A stretch of 64,000 bases of DNA. Origin: Vulcanisaeta thermophila (lineage in GTDB: Archaea; Thermoproteota; Thermoprotei; Thermoproteales; Thermocladiaceae). The DNA is taken from the NCBI RefSeq assembly GCF_001748385.1, contig NZ_BCLI01000001.1:475177-539176 (forward strand), given 5' to 3'. The notes below the pieces were generated by a model that saw only the letters and a program-made list of their open reading frames with translations, was not told where the DNA came from and did not search any database. Both the position numbers and the translations under genes were made by a program. This document shows, in pieces, positions 8,842 through 16,874 of the stretch (the stretch's first letter is position 1; every line of letters starts with the position of its first letter).

Positions 8842-9698
8842 ATAGGTACAGCCTTAAGTATGCGCTCATAAACGGTGTTAGGTTGGCGGTGTCCTACATT
8901 ATCCTGGTGATCACGGCAGTGATATCCATATTCCCCATCTACTACATAATAATAACCTCACTCAACCCAATACCCACCCTAGCCTCCATAACCATAACAT
9001 CGCTACTTCCCGAAAAACCCTCACTGGGCGCCTACTACTACATAATCTTCAGGGAGCCCTTCATACTATGGCTTAAGAATAGCCTAATACTGTCCAGTGG
9101 TACCGTGGCCATAACCCTAATCATAGCATTCATAACGGGCGCAGCCCTCTCGAGGCTCGACATACCAGGTAAGAGGACCCTGATTGTGACGCTGTACGTA
9201 ATTACCTTCTTCCCATTCGTAGCCACGGCACTACCGCTATACCTACTCTTCGCATCACTTCACCTAATAAATTCATACATAGGATTGATACTCGCATACT
9301 CAGGGGGTACCTCAATATTCAGTGCATACCTGGTTAAGATATTCATCGACAAAATACCCAGGGATTACGAGGAGGCGGCCCTTATCGATGGGCTTAATAG
9401 GCTTGAGGCATTCTTCAGGGTCTTACTGCCCATGGCTAAGCCCATAATAGCCTTCATAGCATTAATAGCCTTCATGGGGGCCTACACGGACTATGCCCTG
9501 GCCAACGCCTTCATAACCAGTGGCAACCTATGGACACTGACCCTGGGCATGTACTACCTGGCCTTTGTTAATAGGGCCACGCTTTATAACGTCCTAGCGG
9601 CATTTGCGGTGCTGATGGGTGTGCCCATTTTCATAGTATTCATAGCCTTCCAGAAATACTTGGTCCAGATATACGCCATGGGTGGTGTCAAGGCCTAA
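8838..9698 (+). CDS. ABC sugar transporter permease (MalG-like)
   Basis: 286 aa, six predicted helices. The EAA loop DYEEAALIDGLNRLEAFFRVLLPM is clear. Overlaps the preceding permease by 4 bases (ATGA), so translation is coupled. No ATPase gene follows; an MsiK/MalK-like ATPase shared between transporters and encoded elsewhere would be needed. Confidence 0.88.
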   Translation: MNRYSLKYALINGVRLAVSYIILVITAVISIFPIYYIIITSLNPIPTLASITITSLLPEKPSLGAYYYIIFREPFILWLKNSLILSSGTVAITLIIAFITGAALSRLDIPGKRTLIVTLYVITFFPFVATALPLYLLFASLHLINSYIGLILAYSGGTSIFSAYLVKIFIDKIPRDYEEAALIDGLNRLEAFFRVLLPMAKPIIAFIALIAFMGAYTDYALANAFITSGNLWTLTLGMYYLAFVNRATLYNVLAAFAVLMGVPIFIVFIAFQKYLVQIYAMGGVKA

Positions 9699-9735
9699 TG
9701 AATGCAAGTTCATAAAAGGAAAACAATAGGATAAA

Positions 9736-9744
9736 ATTTAAATA
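9736..9744 (+). promoter_or_regulatory. TATA box of the GH57 gene
   Basis: ATTTAAATA centred 26 nt before the ATG at 9766; the mRNA is probably leaderless. Confidence 0.6.
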
Positions 9745-9765
9745 TCAAAGATAATACGTTTACTC

Positions 9766-12540
9766 ATGCCAGTAATTAATAAAATAACCGGAACAATACT
9801 ACTAATGGTCTTGCTGGTATCGGTGGCAACCATAGTCCATGCACAGTGCAATTACACGGTAACCTTCAATGTGGAGCCCACAAGCGGGCCCGCCTACATA
9901 ACCATATACCTCTCTGGTTTACCACCAAACCAAACCGTTTACCTACACTGGGGTATTGAACCATACCCACAGGGTCCCTGGTCGGACATAACGGATACAC
10001 TGATGAGTTGGGATGGTCATAACTACACCGTGACCATTGGGCCCTTCCAACCGGGCACGTGGGTTGCCTGGGTATTTCATGATGCAACCACCAACACCTG
10101 GATTAACTACCAATGCCAACCCTTCTGGAACTGGAACGTTAATGTTAACCCACCCAACCAGGGATTGACATGGGCCTACGTGTACCCCAACGGTTCCATC
10201 CTAATAACGATGTTAGGCAGGGCTCCAGACAACGTGATACTATGGTACGGCTTAACCTCAGGCCCTGGTAATGTGCCCTGGTACACCGTGAACGGCACGC
10301 CAGGCGCTATGCAGGCCCAGATGTCCTTCAACCCACTCTGGGGTAATTACTCCGTGCTAATAGGCCCATTCAAGCCTGGCCAGTGGATTCAGTGGGTTTA
10401 TTATGATGAGAGCACCAACACGTGGCTCCACTGCTCCAGCAACTTAGTAATGGGTTCCGTGGTTTGCACGCCCAACGGCAACTTCGCAATTCAAGATGTA
10501 TACTCACCGCTTGTGTTTATAAATGCCACGTATAGTAGGTACGTCTATACCGAGGGTCAGGTGGCCACTGTCTACGTGACCTTCGAGAATGAGTTCCCAA
10601 GCCCCATCACCGTTAATCTAATCCTGAACATCAATGGCCACACCTACAGTTACAATGGGGTTTCCGTGCCCACGGGTTACTCCGTGGTGGCGCTGAACTT
10701 CACGGTGGACCTGCCCCAGGGAATATACACGCCAACGCTCTACGCATACAGTAATGGGGAGTTGCTCACAGAGGCTTCACTACCCAACCTATACGTGTTG
10801 AATACCACGGGTAAGCCGCCCATTAGCCTGGTCATTGTTTGGAACATGCACCAGCCACTGTATATAGAGCCCAACGGAACCTGGGAGCAGGCATGGGCCC
10901 TACTTCACACGTGCCATGACTTCTTATGGAATGGAACTTGGGTTGGTGCCTATGAGTTGCAGGCTATGTTGATTAATGAGTATAACGTAAGCGTCACAAT
11001 AGACTTCACCCCGGTCCTGCTATACCAGTGGGAGACCATACTAAGCGAGGGTAGGTTCCCATACGAGCCCGTTTGGCCAAGCCCATCACAGCTGAATGTG
11101 AACCTGACCCAATGCATTGAAGCCATTAATTACACGCTGAACCTGTACAGGGAGGAGGCTCAGGAGGGTAAGTTGGAGATCTTAACGGTACCCTTCTACC
11201 ACCCACTCCAGGCAATAATATACGATAATGGGTGGCAGAGCGACTTGATAGCGCAGTTACTCATGGGTGAGGAGATGACGTACAGGGTATTCGGCGTAAA
11301 CGCAACGGGTGCCTGGACCCCAGAGATGGCATTTAACATGGGCCTTGTGCACCTATACAATGAGACTGGCATTGAATTCACAATACTGGACGCACAGGCT
11401 TTCCTACCCTACGTAACTGTGGTAAACGGAACACCCAGTGAGTATGGTCCCATCATTGTTAAGGACTCCCTGGGTGAGCAAATAATCGTGCTCTTCAGGG
11501 ATACGGACCTGTCCAACGCCTTCTCATTCCAATACTTCAGCCAGCCACCCCAGGTCACCGCTAGGGAGTTGATTCACTACCTGGCTAGGATCTACATGCA
11601 ACACCCGGGTGCAGTGGTCGTGGTTGCCCTGGACGGTGAGAACCCACTCATATTCAACCCCATGACTGGGCCCTACGACCTAAACGCCATATACCAAGCA
11701 CTCAGTGAGTACCAGGGACAGTGGCTCATTACGCAGACGGCTGAGGAGGCCATTAAGACCCACAGCCCAGTGGCCGTGGTCACCAACCTACCCGAGTCCT
11801 CCTGGAACCTAAACCTAAACAATTGGAATAATGGGTACCCTGGCAAGATAGAGATATGGGATTCCGTGGCCAATGCCAGGGAGTACCTGGTAGCCTTCAC
11901 CAAGGCCGTTGGGATGCCCATATCACCAGTCATTCCACTACCCTTCAACACAACACCTAACTCCACAAACCCAATATACACACTATGGAACTACCTATAC
12001 ATTGCAGAGGGCAGTGACTGGACGTGGCAAACGGGCCCACCAAACTACGGACCCGCATGGTTTAAGGAGCAAGCCCTCACGTACACAAACGCAATAATAA
12101 ACACCATAAAGGATTGGCTGTCCCAGGTGAGGCTCATTAGGTATGAGGTTGAGGACTGCGAATTAGTCGTCCAGATATACAACGGACTAAACTACACACT
12201 CCACGTTAATCTGGTTGCAAGTAACTCCACATACTCAGTATCAATACCAATAACCCTAAGACCCAGGCACATAACCACAGTACCAATAATGGGGATAACC
12301 AACGTAACCACAATAACACTATACTCACCAGTAACGGACAACGAACTAGGAGCCCACCTAATACCCATAAGCAGCTACGGATTCCCATTAAGAACCTTCA
12401 CAATACACACAACAAGTAATACACAATGTACGGTCAAGGGTAATGGAAACAACGATACAAACCCCGTCGCAGCACTTACGGCGTTCATAGCCGGCGCATT
12501 AATCATAATAACCGCACTGGTAATTATGAGAAGACACTGA
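9766..12540 (+). CDS. Secreted, membrane-anchored GH57 amylase/amylopullulanase
   Basis: 924 aa. A signal peptide (about 1-26, ending VHAQ) is followed by two similar beta domains (about 30-120 and 130-225), each ending in a motif of the type PG.W..WV..D..TNTW, probably starch-binding. The GH57 catalytic domain begins with VIVWNMHQPLY (HQP near 362). The candidate nucleophile is E520 in AWTPEMAFN and the acid/base D623 in ALDGENP. The C-terminus has a hydrophobic helix (about 900-920) and RRH, a membrane anchor. Very rich in Asn-x-Ser/Thr. It would cut starch outside the cell and feed the ABC transporter just upstream; GH57 specificity (amylase or pullulanase) cannot be settled by eye. Confidence 0.88.
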   Translation: MPVINKITGTILLMVLLVSVATIVHAQCNYTVTFNVEPTSGPAYITIYLSGLPPNQTVYLHWGIEPYPQGPWSDITDTLMSWDGHNYTVTIGPFQPGTWVAWVFHDATTNTWINYQCQPFWNWNVNVNPPNQGLTWAYVYPNGSILITMLGRAPDNVILWYGLTSGPGNVPWYTVNGTPGAMQAQMSFNPLWGNYSVLIGPFKPGQWIQWVYYDESTNTWLHCSSNLVMGSVVCTPNGNFAIQDVYSPLVFINATYSRYVYTEGQVATVYVTFENEFPSPITVNLILNINGHTYSYNGVSVPTGYSVVALNFTVDLPQGIYTPTLYAYSNGELLTEASLPNLYVLNTTGKPPISLVIVWNMHQPLYIEPNGTWEQAWALLHTCHDFLWNGTWVGAYELQAMLINEYNVSVTIDFTPVLLYQWETILSEGRFPYEPVWPSPSQLNVNLTQCIEAINYTLNLYREEAQEGKLEILTVPFYHPLQAIIYDNGWQSDLIAQLLMGEEMTYRVFGVNATGAWTPEMAFNMGLVHLYNETGIEFTILDAQAFLPYVTVVNGTPSEYGPIIVKDSLGEQIIVLFRDTDLSNAFSFQYFSQPPQVTARELIHYLARIYMQHPGAVVVVALDGENPLIFNPMTGPYDLNAIYQALSEYQGQWLITQTAEEAIKTHSPVAVVTNLPESSWNLNLNNWNNGYPGKIEIWDSVANAREYLVAFTKAVGMPISPVIPLPFNTTPNSTNPIYTLWNYLYIAEGSDWTWQTGPPNYGPAWFKEQALTYTNAIINTIKDWLSQVRLIRYEVEDCELVVQIYNGLNYTLHVNLVASNSTYSVSIPITLRPRHITTVPIMGITNVTTITLYSPVTDNELGAHLIPISSYGFPLRTFTIHTTSNTQCTVKGNGNNDTNPVAALTAFIAGALIIITALVIMRRH

Positions 12541-12710
12541 GCACACTACTAAATGGGGTTATTAAAAATCATTATTTGTATCAACACCACAACCACCGAA
12601 CCCGGATTCCGTGGTTAATCAAGCCCACTGCATTGACTCATCGATTATCGATTTAAAAAAGTATAAATTACCCTTCCCAACATTACTAAATTCAGAACAA
12701 TACATTACTA

Positions 12711-12718
12711 TTTAAATA
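12711..12718 (+). promoter_or_regulatory. TATA box before the NifX-like gene
   Basis: TTTAAATA, centred 28 nt before the ATG at 12743. Confidence 0.55.
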
Positions 12719-12742
12719 AATGAGGGTAGGAAACACCACCGT

Positions 12743-13142
12743 ATGATTAGGATAGCCTTCGTATCCAACGATGGGGAAACCATAAGTGATGGCCACTTCG
12801 CACATGCAAAGTACTACGTAATATACGATGTCGATGAGAACACGGGAGAGGCCAGGAAGGTTGAGGTTAGGGAGAACCCACTGGGTAACTTGCCATGATC
12901 CTGAGGCGATTCATGAGGCCATTAGTAGGCTTAATATACCAGCGCATGGCGTTGCCAAGTATGAGTGGCTTCATGAGAATGTACTCAATGATGTTAATGC
13001 CGTGATAGCCAGCGGCGCCTGCCAAACCAGTTATTCATACTTCACAACATCCGGTGTTCAACTATCCTTTGTGGAGCCAGGGACTTCAATAAACGAAATA
13101 ATCAACTATTTAACCGACGCAATAAGGGAGGGACAGGGATAA
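12743..13142 (+). pseudogene. NifX/NifB-type cofactor-binding domain protein, frameshifted
   Basis: From the ATG at 12743 the frame reads MIRIAFVSNDGETISDGHFA and ends at a TGA (12896-12898) right after ENPLGNLP. The +1 frame continues without a break from HDPEAIHEAISRLNIP to the stop at 13142, including VNAVIASGACQTSYSYF. Joined, they give about 133 aa, the size of a dinitrogenase iron-molybdenum cofactor biosynthesis (NifX/NifB) domain protein. One extra base near 12885-12896 explains it. Either a recent inactivation or a sequence error; the promoter looks intact. Such proteins bind metal-sulfur cofactors; this one stands beside a sulfur-transfer block. Confidence 0.7.
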
Positions 13143-13291
13143 GCCTCTGGTTCAAATTCCCCATAAGGTTTAATTTCGTACCTTCCAATCACGAATAACC
13201 CCAATTCGCTCGGGATTTTTCGGGCAATGACCTGTGTTAATTAACCAGGTTCTTGATGGTAACTGGAATTACCCACGAATTAAATATGACC

Positions 13292-13477
13292 CTAGGCCTG
13301 ATTGCCGGTGGTCTGGAGTATTGAGTAGTATCTGTTTAGGATGGGGCATCCACGGCCACCACTCATGCATAGGTTGATGAATTTATTCCTGCTAACCCTC
13401 CAATCCTCGGGTGGCATTAATATGCACCTTTCCCCATCAGCCGTCTTTTGATAGAATACGCACCTGGTTTGGGACAC
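13292..13477 (-). CDS. Small four-cysteine protein, unknown
   Basis: 61 aa starting with GTG at 13477. Four Cys (about C6, C18, C37, C44) suggest a metal site. Its own TATA box (TTTAAATA on the minus strand, 13497-13504) is 23-24 nt before the GTG, which supports a real leaderless gene. It lies 44 bp after the SelD-like gene on the same strand. No family recognised. Confidence 0.55.
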   Translation of the reverse strand: MSQTRCVFYQKTADGERCILMPPEDWRVSRNKFINLCMSGGRGCPILNRYYSILQTTGNQA

Positions 13478-13521
13478 AGGTAAGGGCGTGTCTCGTATTT
13501 AAATTACTACCACTTAATTAC

Positions 13522-15261
13522 TCAGTGTATGTTGAAGTCATTGAACTCACCCCTGTACTCACTCAACCTATAATCCACTCTCTCCACAACACCCACTGGG
13601 CTGCTCCTTATCCATTCCAGGAGGGCCATGACCTCGCTCTCGCCACCCTCGGCAACCACCTCAACAGTCCTATCGGGCAGGTTCCTGGCGTACCCTGTGA
13701 GCCTTAAGGACAATGCTTGCCTCCTTATCATGGGCCTGAAACCAACACCCTGCACCTTGCCGTAGATCCTTGCCTCAAGCCTAACGAGCTTACCGCAGGT
13801 GGGTTTTATGCGTCTTAGATCCTTGAGTAGGTCCACGTTGGTGACCAGTTTGCTTAGTAGGGATTTGTTTACGATGTACTTGCTAATCCAGTCAGGGACA
13901 ATGAGCCTACCTGAGCCCTTACCAATGACCTCGCCAATTACCATGGGCTCAACACCCTCAATACCCCTAAGATCCCTAATTATTGAGTTGATAACATCAT
14001 CACTGGCCACTATGGCGATGGCACCGTTGGTCCCAGCCGTGGAGTCCGTGATTATGTACCTAGAGGCTGCGTACTCATTAACCCTAGGCTCAATAAGTGG
14101 CACATCCCAAAGCCTAATGTCAACGTTTGATTGCTCGGCGATCTCCTTGAATACAAATATCCCGGGGCCGCTTATGTCTATGGTCACTGCAATGTGCTCC
14201 TCAGGTCTGAACTTACCGCCCACCTCGGGCAGGTACTTATTTATGACCCTGGCGACCTCCACGTTTGGTTTTGATAGTATGTCCATGATCTTAACCTTCA
14301 ATTTCTCGAGATCCCCAATACTCATGACGTTACTCTCAAAGTCCCTCATTAACTCCTCATCCACGTGGGCCGTTAGGTACGTGGAGATTATGGCCAACTC
14401 ACCAAAGGGCCTGGTCACAAGCACCTTGAACCCCTGCCTAACCTCGTCATAGAACATTGGTGGTTCCTTATCCAGGTACCCAATCACGGTGGAGCCCATG
14501 AGTAGGTAGTTAACGCTCGGTTGTTCCTTGATGATGATGTTGAAGCCCCACCTCCTACCAAAGTCCGTGTAATTCCTGAGCAACTGCTCCCTCAATTCAT
14601 CCGTGGGTGCGTCGTAGACTGGGTATATGTCTATGTCCCTGTAAACACCCTTAATGAACAAGTCATTAAGCGCATTACTAACCGCGGTGGCCACCTGCCT
14701 GTAATTCCCAGGGTCCTCCGTGGGGTCTATTATCTGTATCGTATCATTATTAGCCAGTAGGTACCTATCGCCTGGGCTCGCCCTGATATAGTCAAGGAGT
14801 GCGAACTCAGCACCCTGCCTCGTGGATACTATGGAGTGGCCCTTACCAATCCTAACCCTAGCCCTTGAACTACCCAACTGCCTATACAACTCAAGAACCA
14901 CCTTGGCGAATTCATCAGGTGATGAGGCCCTGGACTGGTGAACCTGAAGCAGCACCAGGGCCACGTCTGGGCTTATCCTGTCCACATCGCCTGGGTCCAC
15001 CTTAACGCTGGGTATGCCGTAAATCCTCCTAATTAATTCGTAATCACCCACTTTACTCAACACGGCAACGTCCTCCCTATGCTGTATCTCGAGGTTTAGC
15101 CTTGATAGTTCATCCTTCATTAGGGAGAGGGCTGGGTATAGCACGTCGTATAGGTCCACCTTCACTGAGCAGCCAATGGCTAGGGATAGTAGGTTTACCC
15201 CAAGGCTCATGTACCTGTTGAGCCTCTCCCTAAATGCTGTTATTCTATCGCTCATGGTCAC
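13522..15261 (-). CDS. SelD-like protein fused to C-terminal acylphosphatase
   Basis: 579 aa. The N-terminal part is related to selenophosphate synthetase: GCSVKVDLYDVLYPAL (C31, K34) keeps the Cys-x-x-Lys spacing of the SelD active site, and TIQIIDPTEDPGNYRQVATA matches the SelD substrate loop. The middle (about 290-480) carries a second AIR-synthase-like domain. The last about 90 residues form an acylphosphatase domain, GKVQGVGFRPMIRRQA with GYARNLPDRTVEVVAEG, the catalytic Arg and Asn being present. Overlaps tusA by 4 bases. A SelD-related protein beside TusA has been linked to sulfur or selenium metabolism in archaea; no selenoprotein is visible here. The exact reaction is unknown. Confidence 0.75.
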   Translation of the reverse strand: MTMSDRITAFRERLNRYMSLGVNLLSLAIGCSVKVDLYDVLYPALSLMKDELSRLNLEIQHREDVAVLSKVGDYELIRRIYGIPSVKVDPGDVDRISPDVALVLLQVHQSRASSPDEFAKVVLELYRQLGSSRARVRIGKGHSIVSTRQGAEFALLDYIRASPGDRYLLANNDTIQIIDPTEDPGNYRQVATAVSNALNDLFIKGVYRDIDIYPVYDAPTDELREQLLRNYTDFGRRWGFNIIIKEQPSVNYLLMGSTVIGYLDKEPPMFYDEVRQGFKVLVTRPFGELAIISTYLTAHVDEELMRDFESNVMSIGDLEKLKVKIMDILSKPNVEVARVINKYLPEVGGKFRPEEHIAVTIDISGPGIFVFKEIAEQSNVDIRLWDVPLIEPRVNEYAASRYIITDSTAGTNGAIAIVASDDVINSIIRDLRGIEGVEPMVIGEVIGKGSGRLIVPDWISKYIVNKSLLSKLVTNVDLLKDLRRIKPTCGKLVRLEARIYGKVQGVGFRPMIRRQALSLRLTGYARNLPDRTVEVVAEGGESEVMALLEWIRSSPVGVVERVDYRLSEYRGEFNDFNIH

Positions 15262-15500
15262 CGCCTCCTAATGATGATTCTCCAGTAACCATTCTCCTGA
15301 ACAACCCCAAGGACCTCATGACCAGCCCTCCTAACGGCATTCGGGACATTCTCACAACTGGGTGGGTTATCCACTAAAACCTCCACCACAGAACCCGGTT
15401 GAGCCTCCTTGAGCGCCTTGAGCGCGAATACCTGTGGGTATGGGCATGCATAGCCCCTTGCATCCACTACGTACTTATCATTAATCCTATCAGCCCTCAC
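15258..15500 (-). CDS. tusA: TusA/SirA/YedF family sulfur carrier
   Basis: 80 aa. The signature GYACPYPQVFALKALKE carries the persulfide Cys of TusA-type carriers; the C-terminal beta strand (YWRIIIRRR) is also typical. A second Cys occurs at DNPPSCENV. GTG start at 15500 lies 25 nt after a TATA-like TTTAAGTAA (minus strand, about 15521-15529). Translationally coupled to the SelD-like gene. It likely passes sulfur (or selenium) between the DsrE-like and SelD-like proteins (inference). Confidence 0.88.
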   Translation of the reverse strand: MRADRINDKYVVDARGYACPYPQVFALKALKEAQPGSVVEVLVDNPPSCENVPNAVRRAGHEVLGVVQENGYWRIIIRRR

Positions 15501-15605
15501 AACCCATTGATGAATCCATTACTTAAATCACTGGCGAAGTGTGCATTTTTTGCTATGCATTTTCTGCATATTGATAAGTAACGACTATATTTAGTGCTAT
15601 TTAAA

Positions 15606-16043
15606 TTAGAGGGTAATCACCTTATCGGCCCAATCCACCAACTCGGCCAGCTTACCCACCATGACCAGGTCATCAACCACATCAATAAGGTCCTCCCTGG
15701 AAACCCTCATACCACCCAACTCAAAGGGTTGAACACAAACAAAGACCCTGACATGACCCATGTCCTTGGCCTGCCTAATCATCTCATACCAAGGGTAGAA
15801 CCTACCCTGACCAATGAGGGAGTTCAACCCATTAACTATGGAGTTAACCAGGCCCGTTAGTGAGCCGTCTGATTGGTAATCCCTGATGGAGCTGGCCGCG
15901 TTCTTGAGGAATGCCAGGGATCCCGATGCCGTGGTGTATATGGACACCTCATGACCCATGGAGACCAGGCCAAGGGTTATTGTGCCCAGGGCAATCAACC
16001 TGTCCAGGGTTGAGGAGACCAGTATAATCAACACCTTACCCAT
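15606..16043 (-). CDS. DsrE/DsrF-like sulfur-transfer protein
   Basis: 145 aa from ATG 16043. The start GKVLIILVSSTLDRLIALGTITLGLVSMGHEVSIYTT is the DsrE-like fold, and VRVFVCVQPFELGG holds the conserved Cys region. Start chosen because a TATA box (TTTTAAGC, minus strand, near 16070) is 27 nt before it. DsrE-like proteins usually pair with TusA, which is the next gene. Confidence 0.8.
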   Translation of the reverse strand: MGKVLIILVSSTLDRLIALGTITLGLVSMGHEVSIYTTASGSLAFLKNAASSIRDYQSDGSLTGLVNSIVNGLNSLIGQGRFYPWYEMIRQAKDMGHVRVFVCVQPFELGGMRVSREDLIDVVDDLVMVGKLAELVDWADKVITL

Positions 16044-16090
16044 TGCTGTGATTACGTCATGGGCGCTTAAAAGTGGTTTGGTGTGTGCAT

Positions 16091-16618
16091 TTATTGCGCA
16101 CTCCTCACCTTCCTGAGCCTCTCCTTTAGGCCGTTGAGGCAGGCTTCGCAGCATAGGTAGTAGGTTCTCCTGCCCCTCCTGTAGATTATGGGGTTGAGTA
16201 TTGGCCCACCGCAGTAATCGCACACTAACTTAGTGGTTAATACCCTGGGGCTCATGGGCTTAACCGCTAGGAACACGGCCTCCCTATCCTCAATCCTGTC
16301 AATCAACTCCGCAAGCTCATCAAGGCTCCTACCCCTCAGTATGAGCATGTACCTCCCATCTATCAACTTATAGCTTTCACCAATGTCCGCATGGGGTGTC
16401 CTAACTATCACGAAGGCCCTGGGCGAGTCCTCGGGAACCTCCACGGTGAACCTAACCCCCTTCCTAACGAGGGAGTCTATGGCCCTTGATACCGTGGCCC
16501 TACTAACGCCAAGCCTCTCAGCAATTTCTGTAACACTTGCCCTGGAGTTAACCCTCAGTATGTCGAGCACTCTGTACTCAATGTCCGTGAGCCTACTAAC
16601 AACTTTTTCACCAGCCAT
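16091..16618 (-). CDS. copT: Copper-responsive regulator, HTH plus TRASH domain (CopT/CopR type)
   Basis: 175 aa. An Lrp/AsnC-like winged helix lies at residues 10-55 (ASVTEIAERLGVSRATVSRAID). The C-terminal TRASH metal-binding domain is CDYCGGPI...YYLCCEACLNGLKERL (about 132-168). This is the regulator of the archaeal copTMA system, which senses copper and controls the chaperone and ATPase. The genes for both follow divergently from 16682. A shared TATA-like element at 16641-16649 is 27 nt from its ATG. Confidence 0.85.
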   Translation of the reverse strand: MAGEKVVSRLTDIEYRVLDILRVNSRASVTEIAERLGVSRATVSRAIDSLVRKGVRFTVEVPEDSPRAFVIVRTPHADIGESYKLIDGRYMLILRGRSLDELAELIDRIEDREAVFLAVKPMSPRVLTTKLVCDYCGGPILNPIIYRRGRRTYYLCCEACLNGLKERLRKVRSAQ

Positions 16619-16640
16619 ACAATGGCTTAAGCAATTTGCT

Positions 16641-16649
16641 CTAATAAAG
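16641..16649. promoter_or_regulatory. Shared promoter of copT and copM
   Basis: CTAATAAAG reads as a TATA-like element in both directions. copT starts 27 nt to one side. copM starts 37 nt to the other with GGAGGT at 16669-16674 before its ATG, one of few clear Shine-Dalgarno sequences in this window. Confidence 0.4.
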
Positions 16650-16681
16650 GTTTAGGTGCCAGTGCATGGGGAGGTAATTGT

Positions 16682-16861
16682 ATGGTTAAGGTGGACCCAG
16701 TGTGCGGTATGGAGGTGAGCGAGGACACACCATACAAGACCCTGTACAGGGGCAAGATCTACTACTTCTGCTCAAGGATGTGCAAGGAGGAGTTCGAGAG
16801 AGACCCCGAGAAATACCTAAGGGAGGGACCAAGGGGGATGCCGGGACACACGCATCATTAG
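16682..16861 (+). CDS. copM: Copper chaperone, YHS/TRASH domain (CopM)
   Basis: 59 aa, beginning MVKVDPVCGMEVSEDTPYKT. The motif DPVCGMEV followed by YYFCSRMCKEEFERDPEKYL is a YHS/TRASH domain with three Cys, and the tail ends in HTHH. It would bind Cu+ and hand it to the ATPase 13 bp downstream. Shine-Dalgarno GGAGGT precedes the ATG. Confidence 0.85.
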   Translation: MVKVDPVCGMEVSEDTPYKTLYRGKIYYFCSRMCKEEFERDPEKYLREGPRGMPGHTHH

Positions 16862-16874
16862 TGGTGGGTAGTAC

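Noticed and set aside
13149-13163. GGTTCAAATTCCC, like a T loop
   Set aside because: No pairing acceptor or D arm nearby.
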